This document shows, piece after piece, positions 33,399 to 44,945 of a DNA stretch of 64,000 nucleotides. The notes under the pieces are model-generated. The model did not search any database. It was not told where the DNA came from and worked only from the letters and a program-made list of their open reading frames with translations. The stretch lies in assembly GCA_032433595.1 (NCBI GenBank), contig JASWJB010000018.1:62001-126000 (forward strand), read 5' to 3'. The translations under genes were made by a program, and so were the position numbers. This stretch comes from Conoideocrella luteorostrata. Taxonomy: Eukaryota; Ascomycota; Sordariomycetes; Hypocreales; Clavicipitaceae. Every line of letters starts with the position of its first letter. Within the stretch, counting starts at the first letter, position 1.

Positions 33399-36236
33399 GT
33401 TGATTATGGGCGGTTGTGGTTGTTGGAAGTCGTGGGGATCCGAGGTGGTGTACGACCTGTTGAAAAGAGCGAGGAATGAAGGTGAGCCCGACACCGTTGA
33501 AGACGTTTGAAGTTGATGTAAAGACGTATTCAGGGGGTAAAACAATTGCCAGTATCTAATGGCAGATCCCAGGAGTCCAGGCTGTCACGTACAGAAAGGT
33601 GTATGTAAGACCGTAATCACACGATGGGAAAGCAAGATGGAACAAGATAGAATCAAAGGACAGGACACTCCCCGCCCCAACCTTTCGTAGCAGCCCTATT
33701 TATGCTCTTTTACTGATTATGTCACCCTGTTGCTCTTTCCCTTTTTGTTCCCTCTGTCTTTCATTCATCTGGTCCTGTCACGTCACCCCGTTCCGTTGTG
33801 GAGCGAAGGCGCCGTTCTGCGCGACGCCGTTCGGCGGATCAGACTCCACAGACGCCGTCAACTGGTCCATCAGTTCTGCCTCTGTACCGTTCCGTTGTCT
33901 TCCGACCGCCGACCGGTGAGAAGGTGCATAATGCTGTGCGAGTCTACGGCATTGTATTCATCCAATGGGCTCGTTATCGGGCAGTCCGCGCTCGTCATAG
34001 ACTGTGCTACGAGAGTGTACTTTCCCCAGATCTTGCAGTGTTCCCAAGATGCTCGCTTTAACACACATCCTCCATGGTATAGCAGCCACGATGGCCCCAA
34101 CCCTGCCCATAATGCAGCCAAAGATCTCCCCTCGCTCATTGGCTCTACTTGGTCGCCCGAGGTTGCTTTTCTGGAGCTATTGGCTGCTATCGATCGTATG
34201 CTTGGGTCCCTTGCCCACCTTTCTGGTGATTTTCGACGTATGCGAGGGTAATGCAGCATTGGCGTGCTTGCGCCATTTACTCAGAGGACGAGTGGTCGTG
34301 ATTGGAGGCGATTGGGGGTTGCGAAGTTTCCAATTTATCCGCACCACCATCTCTGCGCCAATCCTTGGTCGTGCTAAGCTTGCTAAGGTATTCCAGTGAC
34401 GATGCTCCGCATGCCTGCCAAAACCATGCATCAGCATGTGGGATTGCCTGCCCAAGCCGGCAATCCGACCTCGATCAGCCAACAGCGCGCTCGTCCTGTG
34501 AGAGAAGCTCCCCCATGCGTGCAACGTTGTGTAGCCAATGGGATGGTTTGGGCCAAGTATCGATTTGTAAAATATATTGTCGTCTGGATAAGCATGGAAG
34601 AAGCGCATATGAACAATGATACCAGGTAACGGGGATCTCGCATCCTCACGGCATAAAGTAGGCGCATTCTTGGCAGCCGTAAATAGCTGCCAACAGGAGG
34701 GGTAAGGCAAACTTTGAAGGGCTAAATGTACCGGAGGATGATGATGGGTAAGAAAAAAAATCAACACTCTTCACTTCGATCCTTTCGACTCTACTTGTGA
34801 ATAATGTTCCAACAGCAGGCCGCCCACAGAACAAGGAGCTCTCCTTCTGTGTCTTGCATTTCAGCGTCACAGCATACGAGGATGCGTACTATGAGGCATA
34901 AAAAGCTGCCTCCGGCTCGTGACCAACTGCCGGGCAAGCGCAGAATGGCATAACGTCCCGTTGTCCTATTATCCCGTTGTTTTACAACAGGTAATCTTGC
35001 AGCGCAGAGTTTCGGTACGTGTCACAAGCAAGCAGGTGCCTAAACAGACTGTAGAGGAGCGGAGCCTGGCGTGTCACTGCCAGTTCAGAAGTACAAGTAC
35101 CTGTGTCTAGCGGACAGTGAACATGCACCGTCCAATTACTGCGGGATGGGCAAACAGGGTATTGACATGCGGTACACCCAATATTGCAACAACATTGCAA
35201 CAATACAGGGCAGCGCAGGACGGCACACGGTGGCTGTCCAGCGATGGTAGTGGACGGAATGGGTTGATTGGGCGCAGGCTGTCCCACCCAATGACGTTTG
35301 CTGGCCCCAGAGCTCAAAACTTAAAAATATGCGTGCCACGGCGACCAGGGCACGCACACGGGGGATTGCTCAGGCAAATTATCCCAGCAAACAGACGCCG
35401 CGCCAGCCAAGATAACCCCGCAGCATCCAGAAACTTGGCCCCAGCCACACGGGATTCCCACTGGCAGCGAGCCCTGTGTTGCCCCCTGTGGTGCCCCCTG
35501 TGTTGCCCCTTGCGCCGCCCTCTGCCCCCTGCGGCCACCTGAACCAACCGCAACGCTGCCAGCCGATGCAAGCGATCGAAATAGCGACCTCATGCAGCAT
35601 CAAGCGTGAACCGGATTGCGCAGATTGGCTCGACCGGCAGAGCACTGTTCATTCATGGCACCACACGTAGGGTTAGCGTCTCCGCTTCTCCGCCTATCAA
35701 CGTCGCGACCAAATATGGAACCGAGGGCGATCGCCTGAAGTAGGTGATGCGAGTGTGCGGGCAGACGAGACAGACAGACTGAAAGTCGCCGTCTTCCCTG
35801 CCCTGGATGAAGCCAAGGTGTGGAGGGGGAGGGGCAGAAATGGAGGGGTAGACTTGCAAGCGCGAAAGGAGGGGCAGACTTGAAGCAGTTTGTTGAGCTT
35901 GACAAAGAAGATGTAGGAAGCCGAGCACATTGCCAATGAACATATTCACCGATAACCTCATACACGCGCTGTGCCCTTTGACAGTAGTCTTTATATGCGT
36001 TTGTGCGGCAAATAGGCAGATTAAATCCAACATAATTTCACTAGCAGATGGATACTTGTGTCAAACAAATATTAGCCCTTCCCCGTTCTGTTTTGGCCGT
36101 CCGTCCCTGCTGCATCGTTATTCAACAATAATAAACTTCGTCGCCCGGCGGCGGGTATTTCTTATAAAACCAACCGCATACTTCTACAGGCAATTAATTT
36201 GCACCGTCCTTACCATGTCCAAACAATTCCCTCCGG
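33399..36236. other. 2.8-kb gene-poor region
   Basis: No gene recognised. Long frames at 33730-34251 (plus) and 34177-34767 (minus) overlap each other, have no domain or signal and an odd His/Pro/Trp-rich composition, so I leave them out. A C-rich tandem repeat lies at 35474-35535. Confidence 0.5.
35474..35535. repeat. C-rich imperfect tandem repeat
   Basis: Units of about 13-15 bases of the form (T/G)TTGCCCCCTGTG repeat four or five times and fade into GCCGCCC and CCCCTGCGG. The plus strand is almost free of A here. Confidence 0.65.
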
Positions 36237-37262
36237 TTAGGCGGGTAAATCTGGAGAGACAAATCCGCCGCACCACCTGTTCCGCCGAGTTGCCTCACAA
36301 GATGCCAACTGGATGGTACGTGACTGCCTCGATACTCCACATAACATCCTCGGGCTTGTTATCGCCGTAGTAGGACTGAATAATGCCCGCATTATCGCGC
36401 GTCCATCTGTCCTACACCTTATGGTGGTGACGTCGTCGGACCTCGGAGAGTTAAAGCGGTAGGTGTCGTCCTGGCAGGCGAAGAGAAATTCCCGGTATTC
36501 TGGAGCCGCATTCGCTACCGTTTTGACTTTGCCGTCGTCGCGAACGTAAATTTTATCGACGATCCTAATGTCACTGGGTTTTTGGGTCTTGGAGCAGCAC
36601 ATGTTGCAGGTGGTGTAGTTCTTAGATGTGTGCCGGTGGAACGGGTCGGTATATACGGCGTTCTCAATACCCGCCCGGCATGTGGGCGTCGGGCAGGCTT
36701 TGTGTATGCTGTGCTTGGAGCTGTGGATGGTTTGGATGATGATGAAGTTTGGGGTGGTGTTTTTTGGGGCGGGGATCGGAAATTCATGCAAGTAGAAGAA
36801 GTCGGCGCAGATGTTGTCATGGAGCCGCTAGAGGTCGGAAGCTGTGACGAGCTCCTTTTTTATGAAAGCTGAGGTTTCGACGAAGATTGCGATTGAGAAG
36901 AGGAGCTTGACAATGATGAGCTGGCAGGCAGAGTTCAGGATGGGGTCATCCACGAAGACAATATTTTTTCGCGATGAGGACGTGGAGGTGGATGAGCTCA
37001 TGTGTGAAGCCGACCGTGATGACGCAGGGATAGGTGATCTCTCATCGTCCCCAACACGTCTCATCGCAATACTCGGAACATCTAGACTTGTAGGAGCCCG
37101 TCGTGTAGCTGTGCAATGGCCAGCAAATTTATATAATGTATAAAAATATAACAGGATATCAAATTCTTGCTGGATAACGTTTCTAAAGCTCTCTAGATAT
37201 GTCTGCACGAGCTGTCGCCGAGACTCGGTGGAGAGTGTCTTGTCCTTAGATACAAATGCCAT
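36237..37262 (-). CDS. Unrecognised protein-coding frame broken by one TAG
   Basis: From the ATG at 37262 one frame runs for 144 residues to a TAG at 36830-36828, then stays open in the same phase to 36237. Both parts look like protein. The first has MAFVSKDKTLSTESRRQLV, a Ser-rich linker and a hydrophobic stretch (QLIIVKLLFSIAIF). The second has CPTPTC and CNMCC cysteine pairs that could bind metal and a charged part (KIYVRDDGKVKTVANAAPEY). The TAG sits in CTCTAG, a good splice acceptor, and GTCGAA at 36881 would give a 54-nt intron that keeps the frame, though the donor is poor. So this is either a gene with an unusual intron or a recent pseudogene. The C-terminal 50 residues may also be noise. 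I do not recognise the family. Confidence 0.45.
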
Positions 37263-39059
37263 ATCCAGACATTCCTTTCCGAGGCTACCAAGTCAATATT
37301 TAGGATTGGCTCAGAGATTAATAATCAATTAGGACATTCTTTACTCTTTATATGATTCTCTTCAATATTTCCGTCCTTTCGAGCCTAAGTGGTGTGATGG
37401 CGGTGACGCATTCCCCGCACACCAGTCTCATCCTTGAATATGCACACTGAATATACCAATATTGCGATGAAAAGCCCGATTGCTGGCAGCTTGGTGGTGT
37501 GCTCTGGCGTACAGAATGCCCGTAAGAGAAGATACGCCGTATTAGTAGAAGGAGATTTGAACAATATTAGAAGTTTAAGTGCGATGGCATTGTGATCAAC
37601 GATCAAATCGGACTGGGAAGACGCCTACCCTAGATGACGATGGATCGACCTTGTTTGGCAGCGATCTTCTGTTAAGTCGTCTGCTGTAGACGTAGAACAT
37701 ACAATTGAGTGTAGTAATCTGTAACCAATTGCAATACCAGTATTTTTCTTGACACATTATTTGGGGTGAGATCTCATGAGCAAGTATGAATGAAAGCAAT
37801 AATTATGTATGCCGCATGGGCTGTGGAGGGTATTTTTTGGGGACGTTAAATCATTGTTTAAAGTTTCTGACGGAACTAGTCGCAGCCAAGGCAGTAATCA
37901 CCAAGGTTGTCTCAGCATTGTCGGGGTGTAGAGTATAATTGCCGTATCTATCATTCTCGTATCTCGCAATCTCGAGAACCAAGCAGCTGATTACTCCGTA
38001 GTATGGCGGAGAGCTACTGATGGGGAGTAGATCTCATAATAGTTTTGTGTCCCACCACTATTAATGTCAACTCGCGCAACATTCCAGGCGCCCGCGTTTC
38101 AGCCCAAGTTTCAGCATGAGTGCTTCTGATGTTGCTGTTGTTGCGGGTTGTACTCCCTGGAGCGATGCCAAGAATTTCGTTCTACGCAATGAGGGTCAAC
38201 GAGAGATCTTATTAGAGCGGGTGCATCGCGTACCGGCCGTCTTGCATGTAGGCTGGGTTGTGATTGCGACCTACTAGTCAACTTGGCAGGTAAGGAGGGG
38301 ACAATTTACGTGACGATAATGACGGCTTACCCTGCAATGGGTCACGTAAATTGTCCACCTCGTCTCCCCCAGCAAAACTCTCCGGACCTAGCTCGCATGG
38401 TAGGCCGGCAGTCATGCCACTACACTGCACAGGACATTCCAATAAATTAATAACACAGCCCAACCCACAGGGATGTTCGTGTCTCCTAGCAATCGTCGGC
38501 AATAGCAATTCTGGCCGTGTTGTTTAGTTAGTGGCCAGCAGATGATGAATGACGTGCGCCGACTGCCCGCCGAGATAAGACGAACACTGAAGAAGTACGG
38601 AGTAGCGTCGACCTTTTCTCCCTTCCACTATGAAGTACTCCGTAGACCAGCCAGACTTCTCCGCTGTGTTCGCTCTGCTACTCCGACTTGACGCCCGCCG
38701 AAGTTCCGTGCGGCCGCACAATAGTTATCCTGCTCTCGTGTAGAATACGAAGAAAAAAAAAAAAAAAAAAAAGGTTCATGTGCGCCTGCTGGTCCGGGCG
38801 ATGCCACAGGTCAACCTTGCGAGTGACTGGCCAGTCATTTAAGCATCGCATTCACGGCAACCAACCCTCCATTTGAGCCAATCGTCTGTCGCCACCGCCC
38901 AACAACTCGTTTCCCCACCGCCGCCCATACTCCTCGAGTTCATGGAACGTCGACTCTGGCCGTCTCCTCCCCATCGCCGTCGTTGGATGGGAGCCATTCC
39001 CAGCATCTCGTGGCATCAATGCCGTTGTTGACCCTGTCTGATCTTCATTCTCCGTCGGG
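37263..39059. other. Gene-poor spacer with a hairpin element and A-run
   Basis: No gene confirmed. Two weak minus-strand frames at 37385-37606 and 37596-37799, one with a hydrophobic segment (PAIGLFIAILVYSVCIF), could be parts of a decayed membrane protein. A hairpin copy lies at 38298-38357, TACTCCGTA-type motifs near 37995, 38596 and 38637, and a 19-base A-run near 38754-38772. Confidence 0.5.
38298..38357. repeat. Hairpin element, copy 2 (MITE-like)
   Basis: Perfect inverted arms GGACAATTTACGTGAC (38299-38314) and GTCACGTAAATTGTCC (38341-38356) flank a 26-base loop. The arms match copy 1 at 9927, and the loop resembles the reverse complement of copy 1's loop (TTGCAG then TAAGCCGTCAT), so the two are the same element in opposite orientation. 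Confidence 0.75.
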
Positions 39060-40907
39060 ATGTCGCTGCTCGACTTGGCCAACGAGCTGCTGCTAGCCAC
39101 CGCCAAGTTTCTCGACAAGGACCGTGATCTCGATGCGTTTGCCAAATGTAATCGCCGACTTTACAGCACCGTCGTTTCCCATCTATATCGACACAATGTG
39201 AAACACTCTTTTGCGACTTCTCTTGACTGGGCCGCCAGGTCTGGCCGGATAGAGACGTTGCAGCGGGCAATAGCCCTAGGGGTTGAAATACATCAATTTG
39301 CGCTGCTGCCTATTGCCGCCAACGAAGGACACACGGCCTGTGTCGATTTGCTGCTCGCCACGCCGGGCGTGGATGTCAACGTCAAGAACGCGGATGGCTG
39401 GACGTCCCTAGCTGCCGCAGCACGCCAAGGCCATGTCGGTGTTGTCAAGTCGCTTCTACGTGCCGAACCCGATCTGCGAACAAATTACGCCGGATGGTCA
39501 CCCCTCAATGTTGCTGCCAACGACGGTCATGTTGAAGTCGTCAAACTGCTGCTCGACAAAGGCGCCGATGTGTCTATTCCGAGTGACTCCGGATGGACAC
39601 CTCTTAAATCGGCTGCCTGCAACGGGCATGATGAAGTCGTGAAACTGTTGCTGGCCCATGGGGCAGACGTGCATGTCACTGCCGAACGCTTTTGGACGCC
39701 GCTGCACTCCGCGGCAAATTCTGGACATGGAACTGTTGTGGAATTGCTGATCGACCACGGAGCTAATACGGCCGTCGCCACTGCTGACGGATGGACACCG
39801 CTGACGTTGGCTGCAGACAAGGGCAGGGCAGACGCTGTCAGAGTTCTTGTTGCCAAGGGCGCGGATATTTCTCTTCCCTGTGGAAATGGATGGACGCCGA
39901 TCACATTGGCCGCCGACAGCGGGCATGTGGGTATAATAAAAATACTCCTGGAATGCGGCGCCGATATTAATTCAACGTGCAACAACGGCTGGACGCCTCT
40001 GACTCTTGCCGCCGGTGCTGGTAATGAGGACATGATTGAGGTGCTGCTAGAACATGGAGCCAATATCAAGACTACCAACGATTCTGGCTGGTCTTCACTC
40101 CTCATCGCCGCCGATAGAGGGCATGACGATGCAGTCAAGGCACTTTTATCTCACGGAGCCGATGTACACACAACGAACCGGGGCGGTCTAACAGCTCTTC
40201 ACGCCGCAACTGAAAACGGCAATGTGGAAGTGGCAGAGGTGTTGCTTGCGCACGGTGCGGACTCCATGGTTGGAAATAAGAGCGGCTGGAACCCTGTGCA
40301 CATCGCCGCTCATAACGGCCACTCCGACCTCATAGACCTGTTTCTTAGAACGCCTGACATTGATTTCAATCTCAAAGATAACAATGGACGGACGGCGTCG
40401 TATCACGCGGCCATGAGAGGGAATGCTCTTATTGTGGCCCTTTTTCTTTCACACTCCGTCTCAGTCACTATCCCTGATGCTTACAACGCGATGCCAATCT
40501 TTTCAGCAGTCAGAAACGGCCACGAAGCAGTTGTGGACCAGTTACTCGCAGCAGGAAGCTATGGCATTGATCAATTGGACGGTTTTGAACACAACCTGCT
40601 CTGGTGGGCACAGCGAAGTGGTAGACCGGACATGTTGTGCCGAATTCGTGAACATATTCGGCAACAAGATGCGAGTGTGGAATTAGATGAAGACTTGGTG
40701 TCCGAACAGAGTCCCGTCCGGTTCGTCCGGGACGCATGTTGGTGCGAAGTCTGCACCAGGTGTACAGTGCTTGGCACGACTTCCTACGAGTGTCCTACCT
40801 GCGATGGAGGTTATTTTCTTGTTTGTGCAGATTGTTATGAGGCAGATGTGCGATGCCGCGATAGTAGTCATGAACTGATACCACATGAATGCAACCGGAT
40901 GGCTTGA
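39060..40907 (+). CDS. F-box-like ankyrin-repeat protein with C-terminal ZZ-type zinc finger
   Basis: A single-exon 615-residue protein. Residues 2-44 (LLDLANELLLATAKFLDKDRDLDAFAKCNRRLYSTVVSHLY) form an F-box-like helix bundle. About 14 ankyrin repeats of 33 residues follow from about 52 to 520, most with the G-W-(T/S)-P-L-x2-A-A-x2-G-H pattern and (L/V)LLxxGADV ends. The C-terminus (about 553-610) has paired cysteines (CEVCTRC, CPTC, CADC) and late histidines like a ZZ zinc finger. F-box/ankyrin proteins usually hold a target for SCF ubiquitin ligase; the ZZ finger may bind another protein. Fungi have many such proteins, few with known targets. The start codon lies 14 bases after a short TC-rich leader. 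Confidence 0.92.
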   Translation: MSLLDLANELLLATAKFLDKDRDLDAFAKCNRRLYSTVVSHLYRHNVKHSFATSLDWAARSGRIETLQRAIALGVEIHQFALLPIAANEGHTACVDLLLATPGVDVNVKNADGWTSLAAAARQGHVGVVKSLLRAEPDLRTNYAGWSPLNVAANDGHVEVVKLLLDKGADVSIPSDSGWTPLKSAACNGHDEVVKLLLAHGADVHVTAERFWTPLHSAANSGHGTVVELLIDHGANTAVATADGWTPLTLAADKGRADAVRVLVAKGADISLPCGNGWTPITLAADSGHVGIIKILLECGADINSTCNNGWTPLTLAAGAGNEDMIEVLLEHGANIKTTNDSGWSSLLIAADRGHDDAVKALLSHGADVHTTNRGGLTALHAATENGNVEVAEVLLAHGADSMVGNKSGWNPVHIAAHNGHSDLIDLFLRTPDIDFNLKDNNGRTASYHAAMRGNALIVALFLSHSVSVTIPDAYNAMPIFSAVRNGHEAVVDQLLAAGSYGIDQLDGFEHNLLWWAQRSGRPDMLCRIREHIRQQDASVELDEDLVSEQSPVRFVRDACWCEVCTRCTVLGTTSYECPTCDGGYFLVCADCYEADVRCRDSSHELIPHECNRMA

Positions 40908-41411
40908 TAGATTGAAAGATTATAAGCCATGTGTCCTATAGGACGGGCACGCACACTACGAATACTCCTGAGATGGAGCCACTTTGCCAGAGAGATGTCT
41001 CGGATACCTCGTTCAGGTTCTTGAGGCTATTCTCACTTTGGAGCAGAGCGCAACGACGACTGATAAATGGGCTTATGTTTCTTGTATTTAGCATGCAGTA
41101 TGGGTTTCTCTTTGAATACAGCGAGTTTCTGTTTCAGTGGTACTGGGATTATGGGCTTCATCATTCAATAACGAAGGTCACAGCAGCTGCGCTCCAGGTG
41201 AAGTCGATCGACTTGATCATTCTAATTTGCCGTTTCGTCGCCACATATTCAAATATACATTTCTAGGTAAGTATATAACTGTATGCATTGCATGTGTATT
41301 TGTTTGCAACCTCATGCAGAGCTCAAGTAAACTTGATCAAATCCGGTCATCCATCTTTGCCTCTCTTATATTCGTCTGCTACGCTAGCATCACCATCGGA
41401 CTTCAGATCTC
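40908..41411. other. Spacer between convergent genes
   Basis: No gene recognised between the ankyrin gene and the protease gene, which converge here. Confidence 0.6.
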
Positions 41412-42203
41412 TTAGTTTCCAGTGTACCGGCAAGTCACATCGCCACCGCTGACACCGCAGTCAGTCAAGACCTGCTGAGAGTTGGGATCACGGATATCGA
41501 TTATGGTAGAGCCAGCTGGGGAGATGGTTCCTGAGGACCCCTTGGCGACGGCGTTGGTAAAGGTGACAGTACCGAAATTGGCGAACGGTACGAGGGAGCC
41601 GCCGCTTTCGAAGTCTATCGCCACAATTCTTTTAGTTTGAGGAGCGGCACAGGGGATATAGCAGCGACACCTACCTTCCACAATCCATTCTGCGTTAGTT
41701 TCGCACAATGTTGATGGCGTACTGGAGAAAGTGTGCGAGACTTTCTGGCCGGTCGTCAGGTTCTCCAAAGAGGCAACACCGGTTGTCTTGGAAGTGGCAT
41801 CGACAGTCATCTTGATTTGGTCGCCAACGCTGAAGTCGAAGTTGGTGAAGCTGTGTGAGTAGTCTGGGATCCATTCGTACCAGGCGTCGAAACTCCCGTC
41901 GCCGTAGAACGAGACGCCCGTCTGGAGGATGGCAGTCTGGCAGGTGTCTCCGTCGATGCCAACCCATGCGGAGGCAGCCGAATCAGAGGAGCCGCTGACT
42001 TGGGGAACCGTAATAGTTCCTTCGACGTAGTTGTAGCCGTTGCCGATTTGGACAGCACCGGCCCAGTTGGACGAGTACTCGGGAAACTTGTTATCCTTGC
42101 GATTGGGGGAAGAGTGATGGAAGGGACGGCTACGTATGGGGAGGACATTTGGGAGGGCCGCGGCCGAGCCGGCGAGAAGAGCGAGAACAGCTGCGTACCT
42201 CAT
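41412..42203 (-). CDS. Secreted glutamic peptidase (eqolisin, family G1)
   Basis: Two exons predicted: 42203-41675 and 41614-41412, 243 residues. The 60-nt intron (GTAGGT, CAAACTAAAAG, GATAG) has no stop and is a multiple of three, so the unspliced frame looks open, but splicing restores AEWIVE-DFESGG, the family sequence. A signal peptide (MRYAAVLALLAGSAAA) is followed by a short prosegment (to about 40) and the mature domain from YSSNWAGAV. The catalytic pair is Gln89 (GIDGDTCQT) and Glu172 in CETNAEWIVE. Eqolisins cut proteins at acid pH outside the cell and are not inhibited by pepstatin, like aspergillopepsin II. Two late cysteines probably form a disulphide. Confidence 0.94.
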   Translation of the reverse strand: MRYAAVLALLAGSAAALPNVLPIRSRPFHHSSPNRKDNKFPEYSSNWAGAVQIGNGYNYVEGTITVPQVSGSSDSAASAWVGIDGDTCQTAILQTGVSFYGDGSFDAWYEWIPDYSHSFTNFDFSVGDQIKMTVDATSKTTGVASLENLTTGQKVSHTFSSTPSTLCETNAEWIVEGRCRCYIPCAAPQTKRIVAIDFESGGSLVPFANFGTVTFTNAVAKGSSGTISPAGSTIIDIRDPNSQQVLTDCGVSGGDVTCRYTGN

Positions 42204-44945
42204 ATTAACAGTGAGGATGGCCCTAGTCGATCAAGCCTTGGAGGGTATGTTGCTGATTTTATGCTGGCTGGTTATTGTTTCAAAATACACCGGAAGAAGA
42301 CGATGAGGCGATGATGATGGTAAATAAGACAAGTTTTCTTGCCGGATGGCGGGTGCTCTTATAGATATTTAGATGTATTTAGTCGTCGCTATCGACTGGA
42401 AGAAGTTTTAACTATCTTGATATGCCCTGAAATCAAGCCTTGCCTTTAAGCGAAGGTGAAAGTCGAAATGCGACTTCACAGCACACCTCTGTCAGCTGCT
42501 TTTTATGACGGACCAATCCCAACGCCGCAGGTGACATTCTAAAATCCATGGGACATATCAGAAATATGAGTATCTCAAGCCAGCTACTGTTGCTTGACCC
42601 TCTCAGGGGGCTCGTAGTCCTCACACACCTTCTAGAAGTAAACTTGTATTCGAGGGCGCACTAGTGACTGGCTCAACGTCCCCGAATCAATGTGCCCAAC
42701 CACCAAGGAAAGTGGCAAAGGATACCAAGTACTATTTTACAGACTATTCCCGGCCTTATCATCCCCCGTCAAAGGTTGGGCACGCGGCGTTCCTCACCAG
42801 CCCAGATAGAGCTTCGGCGTAGTGGTGGGCGATGAACGCGGTGGTTGGCCCTTTCATACGGGGAGATGAAGATCTCTATCTCGAATAGGAAAGTCATGCT
42901 TTTGATGGGGGCTGCGTGACTGGTGCGCTGGGAGTGCCGCGTACCCGATATAGAGACGGACGAGATGCTATCGGACAAAGAAAACCGTCGCAGCATGGGC
43001 ATGGAGTACGTGAATGCGAGCGCCTATTATTTGTTTGAAGCTGCTAATTAACACGACGCTATTTAAATCCCCAGGCAGTTCTACAATTGACAGGACGTGT
43101 ACTCCGTATAGTCTGGATGATTTTGTGACATCCTTGAGGGTAAATGCTCCATGTTGATCAAGCGTCCTTTTAGGCGGCGTAAATAGCCATTCAACACTTC
43201 TTGTTGCGACAAGTCGACTCTGAACGTATGACTAATGTATCAGATGGACGCTCTATCCAGATGACCATCGGAATTTTTATTCCGATGGTCAAAAGACAGA
43301 TTAACATATTTAGCCGATTAAACCTGGAATGTAATACCGACTTGTCACGCATCATGATAGGGGTTATAGCTGAGTTAAGAAATGGTGTCCACCTGTGAAC
43401 ATCTGCTACGCAACAAGCCCCAAGATTCGATCACGGCCGCCAGGGCCCTGACTATTCCCTTTCTCAGACAACTAATGCCATGGTATCATTTGTCCGTGAC
43501 CCCCCCTCTTCTGGCGCTGTCTGCTTGCCATTACTCTGGGGCAAGCCACATCAATCGGCAAAGTGGGATGATAGCAGGCGATGTGCGAAGTCTTCGAGTC
43601 GTTGGATTCTCAAACAACAGATAAAATCGATCGGCCAAATGTAAAACAAGAGACTTGCTTAGATAACGACCTTGGAGGACTAAATGATGTATTGTCCAAG
43701 AAAAAAATTGCCTAGCACATAGAAGCACTGCGTAGTTTTGCGTTTCTCATTGTTTAGGAGCATAATAAGCTAACCTAGGAAACCTCCATCGAGATATACA
43801 GAGCCGATCTGTGGCCCGAGCCCCGTTGATCCGGCTCTTGGCGAATGCATTCTATTGTTTCCCCGTCCCACTAGTTGCCAATGGAACACCCCGGCCGATC
43901 GTTGCAATCACAAAGTAATAACGCTGTCCGTTTTGGGGGACTGTAACGGCCAAGCGATGCCGAGATTGCCGATAAGTTGCTTGGTTTAGTGGTTACATCC
44001 TGCTTATCGCAGGGAGCTGCGTGGAGAGCTGGAAGCAAGCGGCGCTGTTGGCTCTTTTAGGAAGGTGTTTTTTGATCCAGCGCTTCATCTGGAGTATTAC
44101 ACTACTATCATGAACAGCCGTTGAAATACCTGTCAACAGCGGGTTATTAACAATTGGCTATATGGTAGCTGTAGGGGATATTCGACATCGACCCTCCGCC
44201 TTTTTATTTATTATTTAAAGAACAGAATGGCATGCCCCGAGAGAATACAGTACTTAAGCGGTGGTGACATTGGCTTAACGCCTGGATTTCGGAGTACGAG
44301 GTTTACCGATGGGTCGACTCGACATCCCGGTGAGAAAGGGACACGTGACGGCAGTCAGATTTCTCTGCTTAGATCGAACAGAGATTCTATTTAACTGTAA
44401 AGAGGGTGGAAATAATTTTCGAAGCCGAATGCTGGGCCCCGAGCCATTCTAGAAGTAGCCTCGCAACGTCTTGTTCGGGTAAGCTGTGCGCCTTTCATTA
44501 TGTGAATATCAGGGGCGTTATTTAATATGACACGACAATTGCATTTGCGCCATCATGATTTTATTCAAAACGACATTGGGTGTAGGCACAGCTGCACACT
44601 GGAATGGTATCGTGGCTCCAAGGTACGGGAGGAAAATCCCGTCCGGATTGGGAACCCATTTTAAGCACGGTTTCTTGTGCGGGAGCACCTTGCAATTGGC
44701 CTTGTATAACCCGAACAGTCGCATCTATAGACCGTGATATCTATTGCTGCTTGCTATCACATGACAGTTGAGATGCACGTCACGGTGATATTACCTCCAG
44801 TGTACAAATAAACACCGATTCGTAAAGAATGGGTTCATAAACTCAATGCAGGTCGCGATCCTGGCTAGACTCTTGAGCCAACTAATCTAAATGCAGGGAA
44901 TTTACAATATCGCTCCAGATTGGTATTACATCTCATCATAATCCC
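42204..44945. other. 2.7-kb gene-poor region
   Basis: No gene recognised. It carries a perfect hairpin at 43263-43290 and a TACTCCGTA motif near 43102. Confidence 0.55.
43263..43290. repeat. Perfect hairpin, 12-bp arms
   Basis: GACCATCGGAAT and its exact reverse complement are separated by TTTT. Not next to any recognised gene end. Confidence 0.8.

Noticed and set aside
33399..33545. 49-residue extension of the methyltransferase
   Set aside because: Kept only as an alternative: it reads like leader sequence, and the family usually starts near MVSHEVLARAYGL.
33730..34767. Long open frames on both strands (173 and 196 codons)
   Set aside because: They overlap each other, have no signal, domain or consistent protein composition, and no plausible splice partners.
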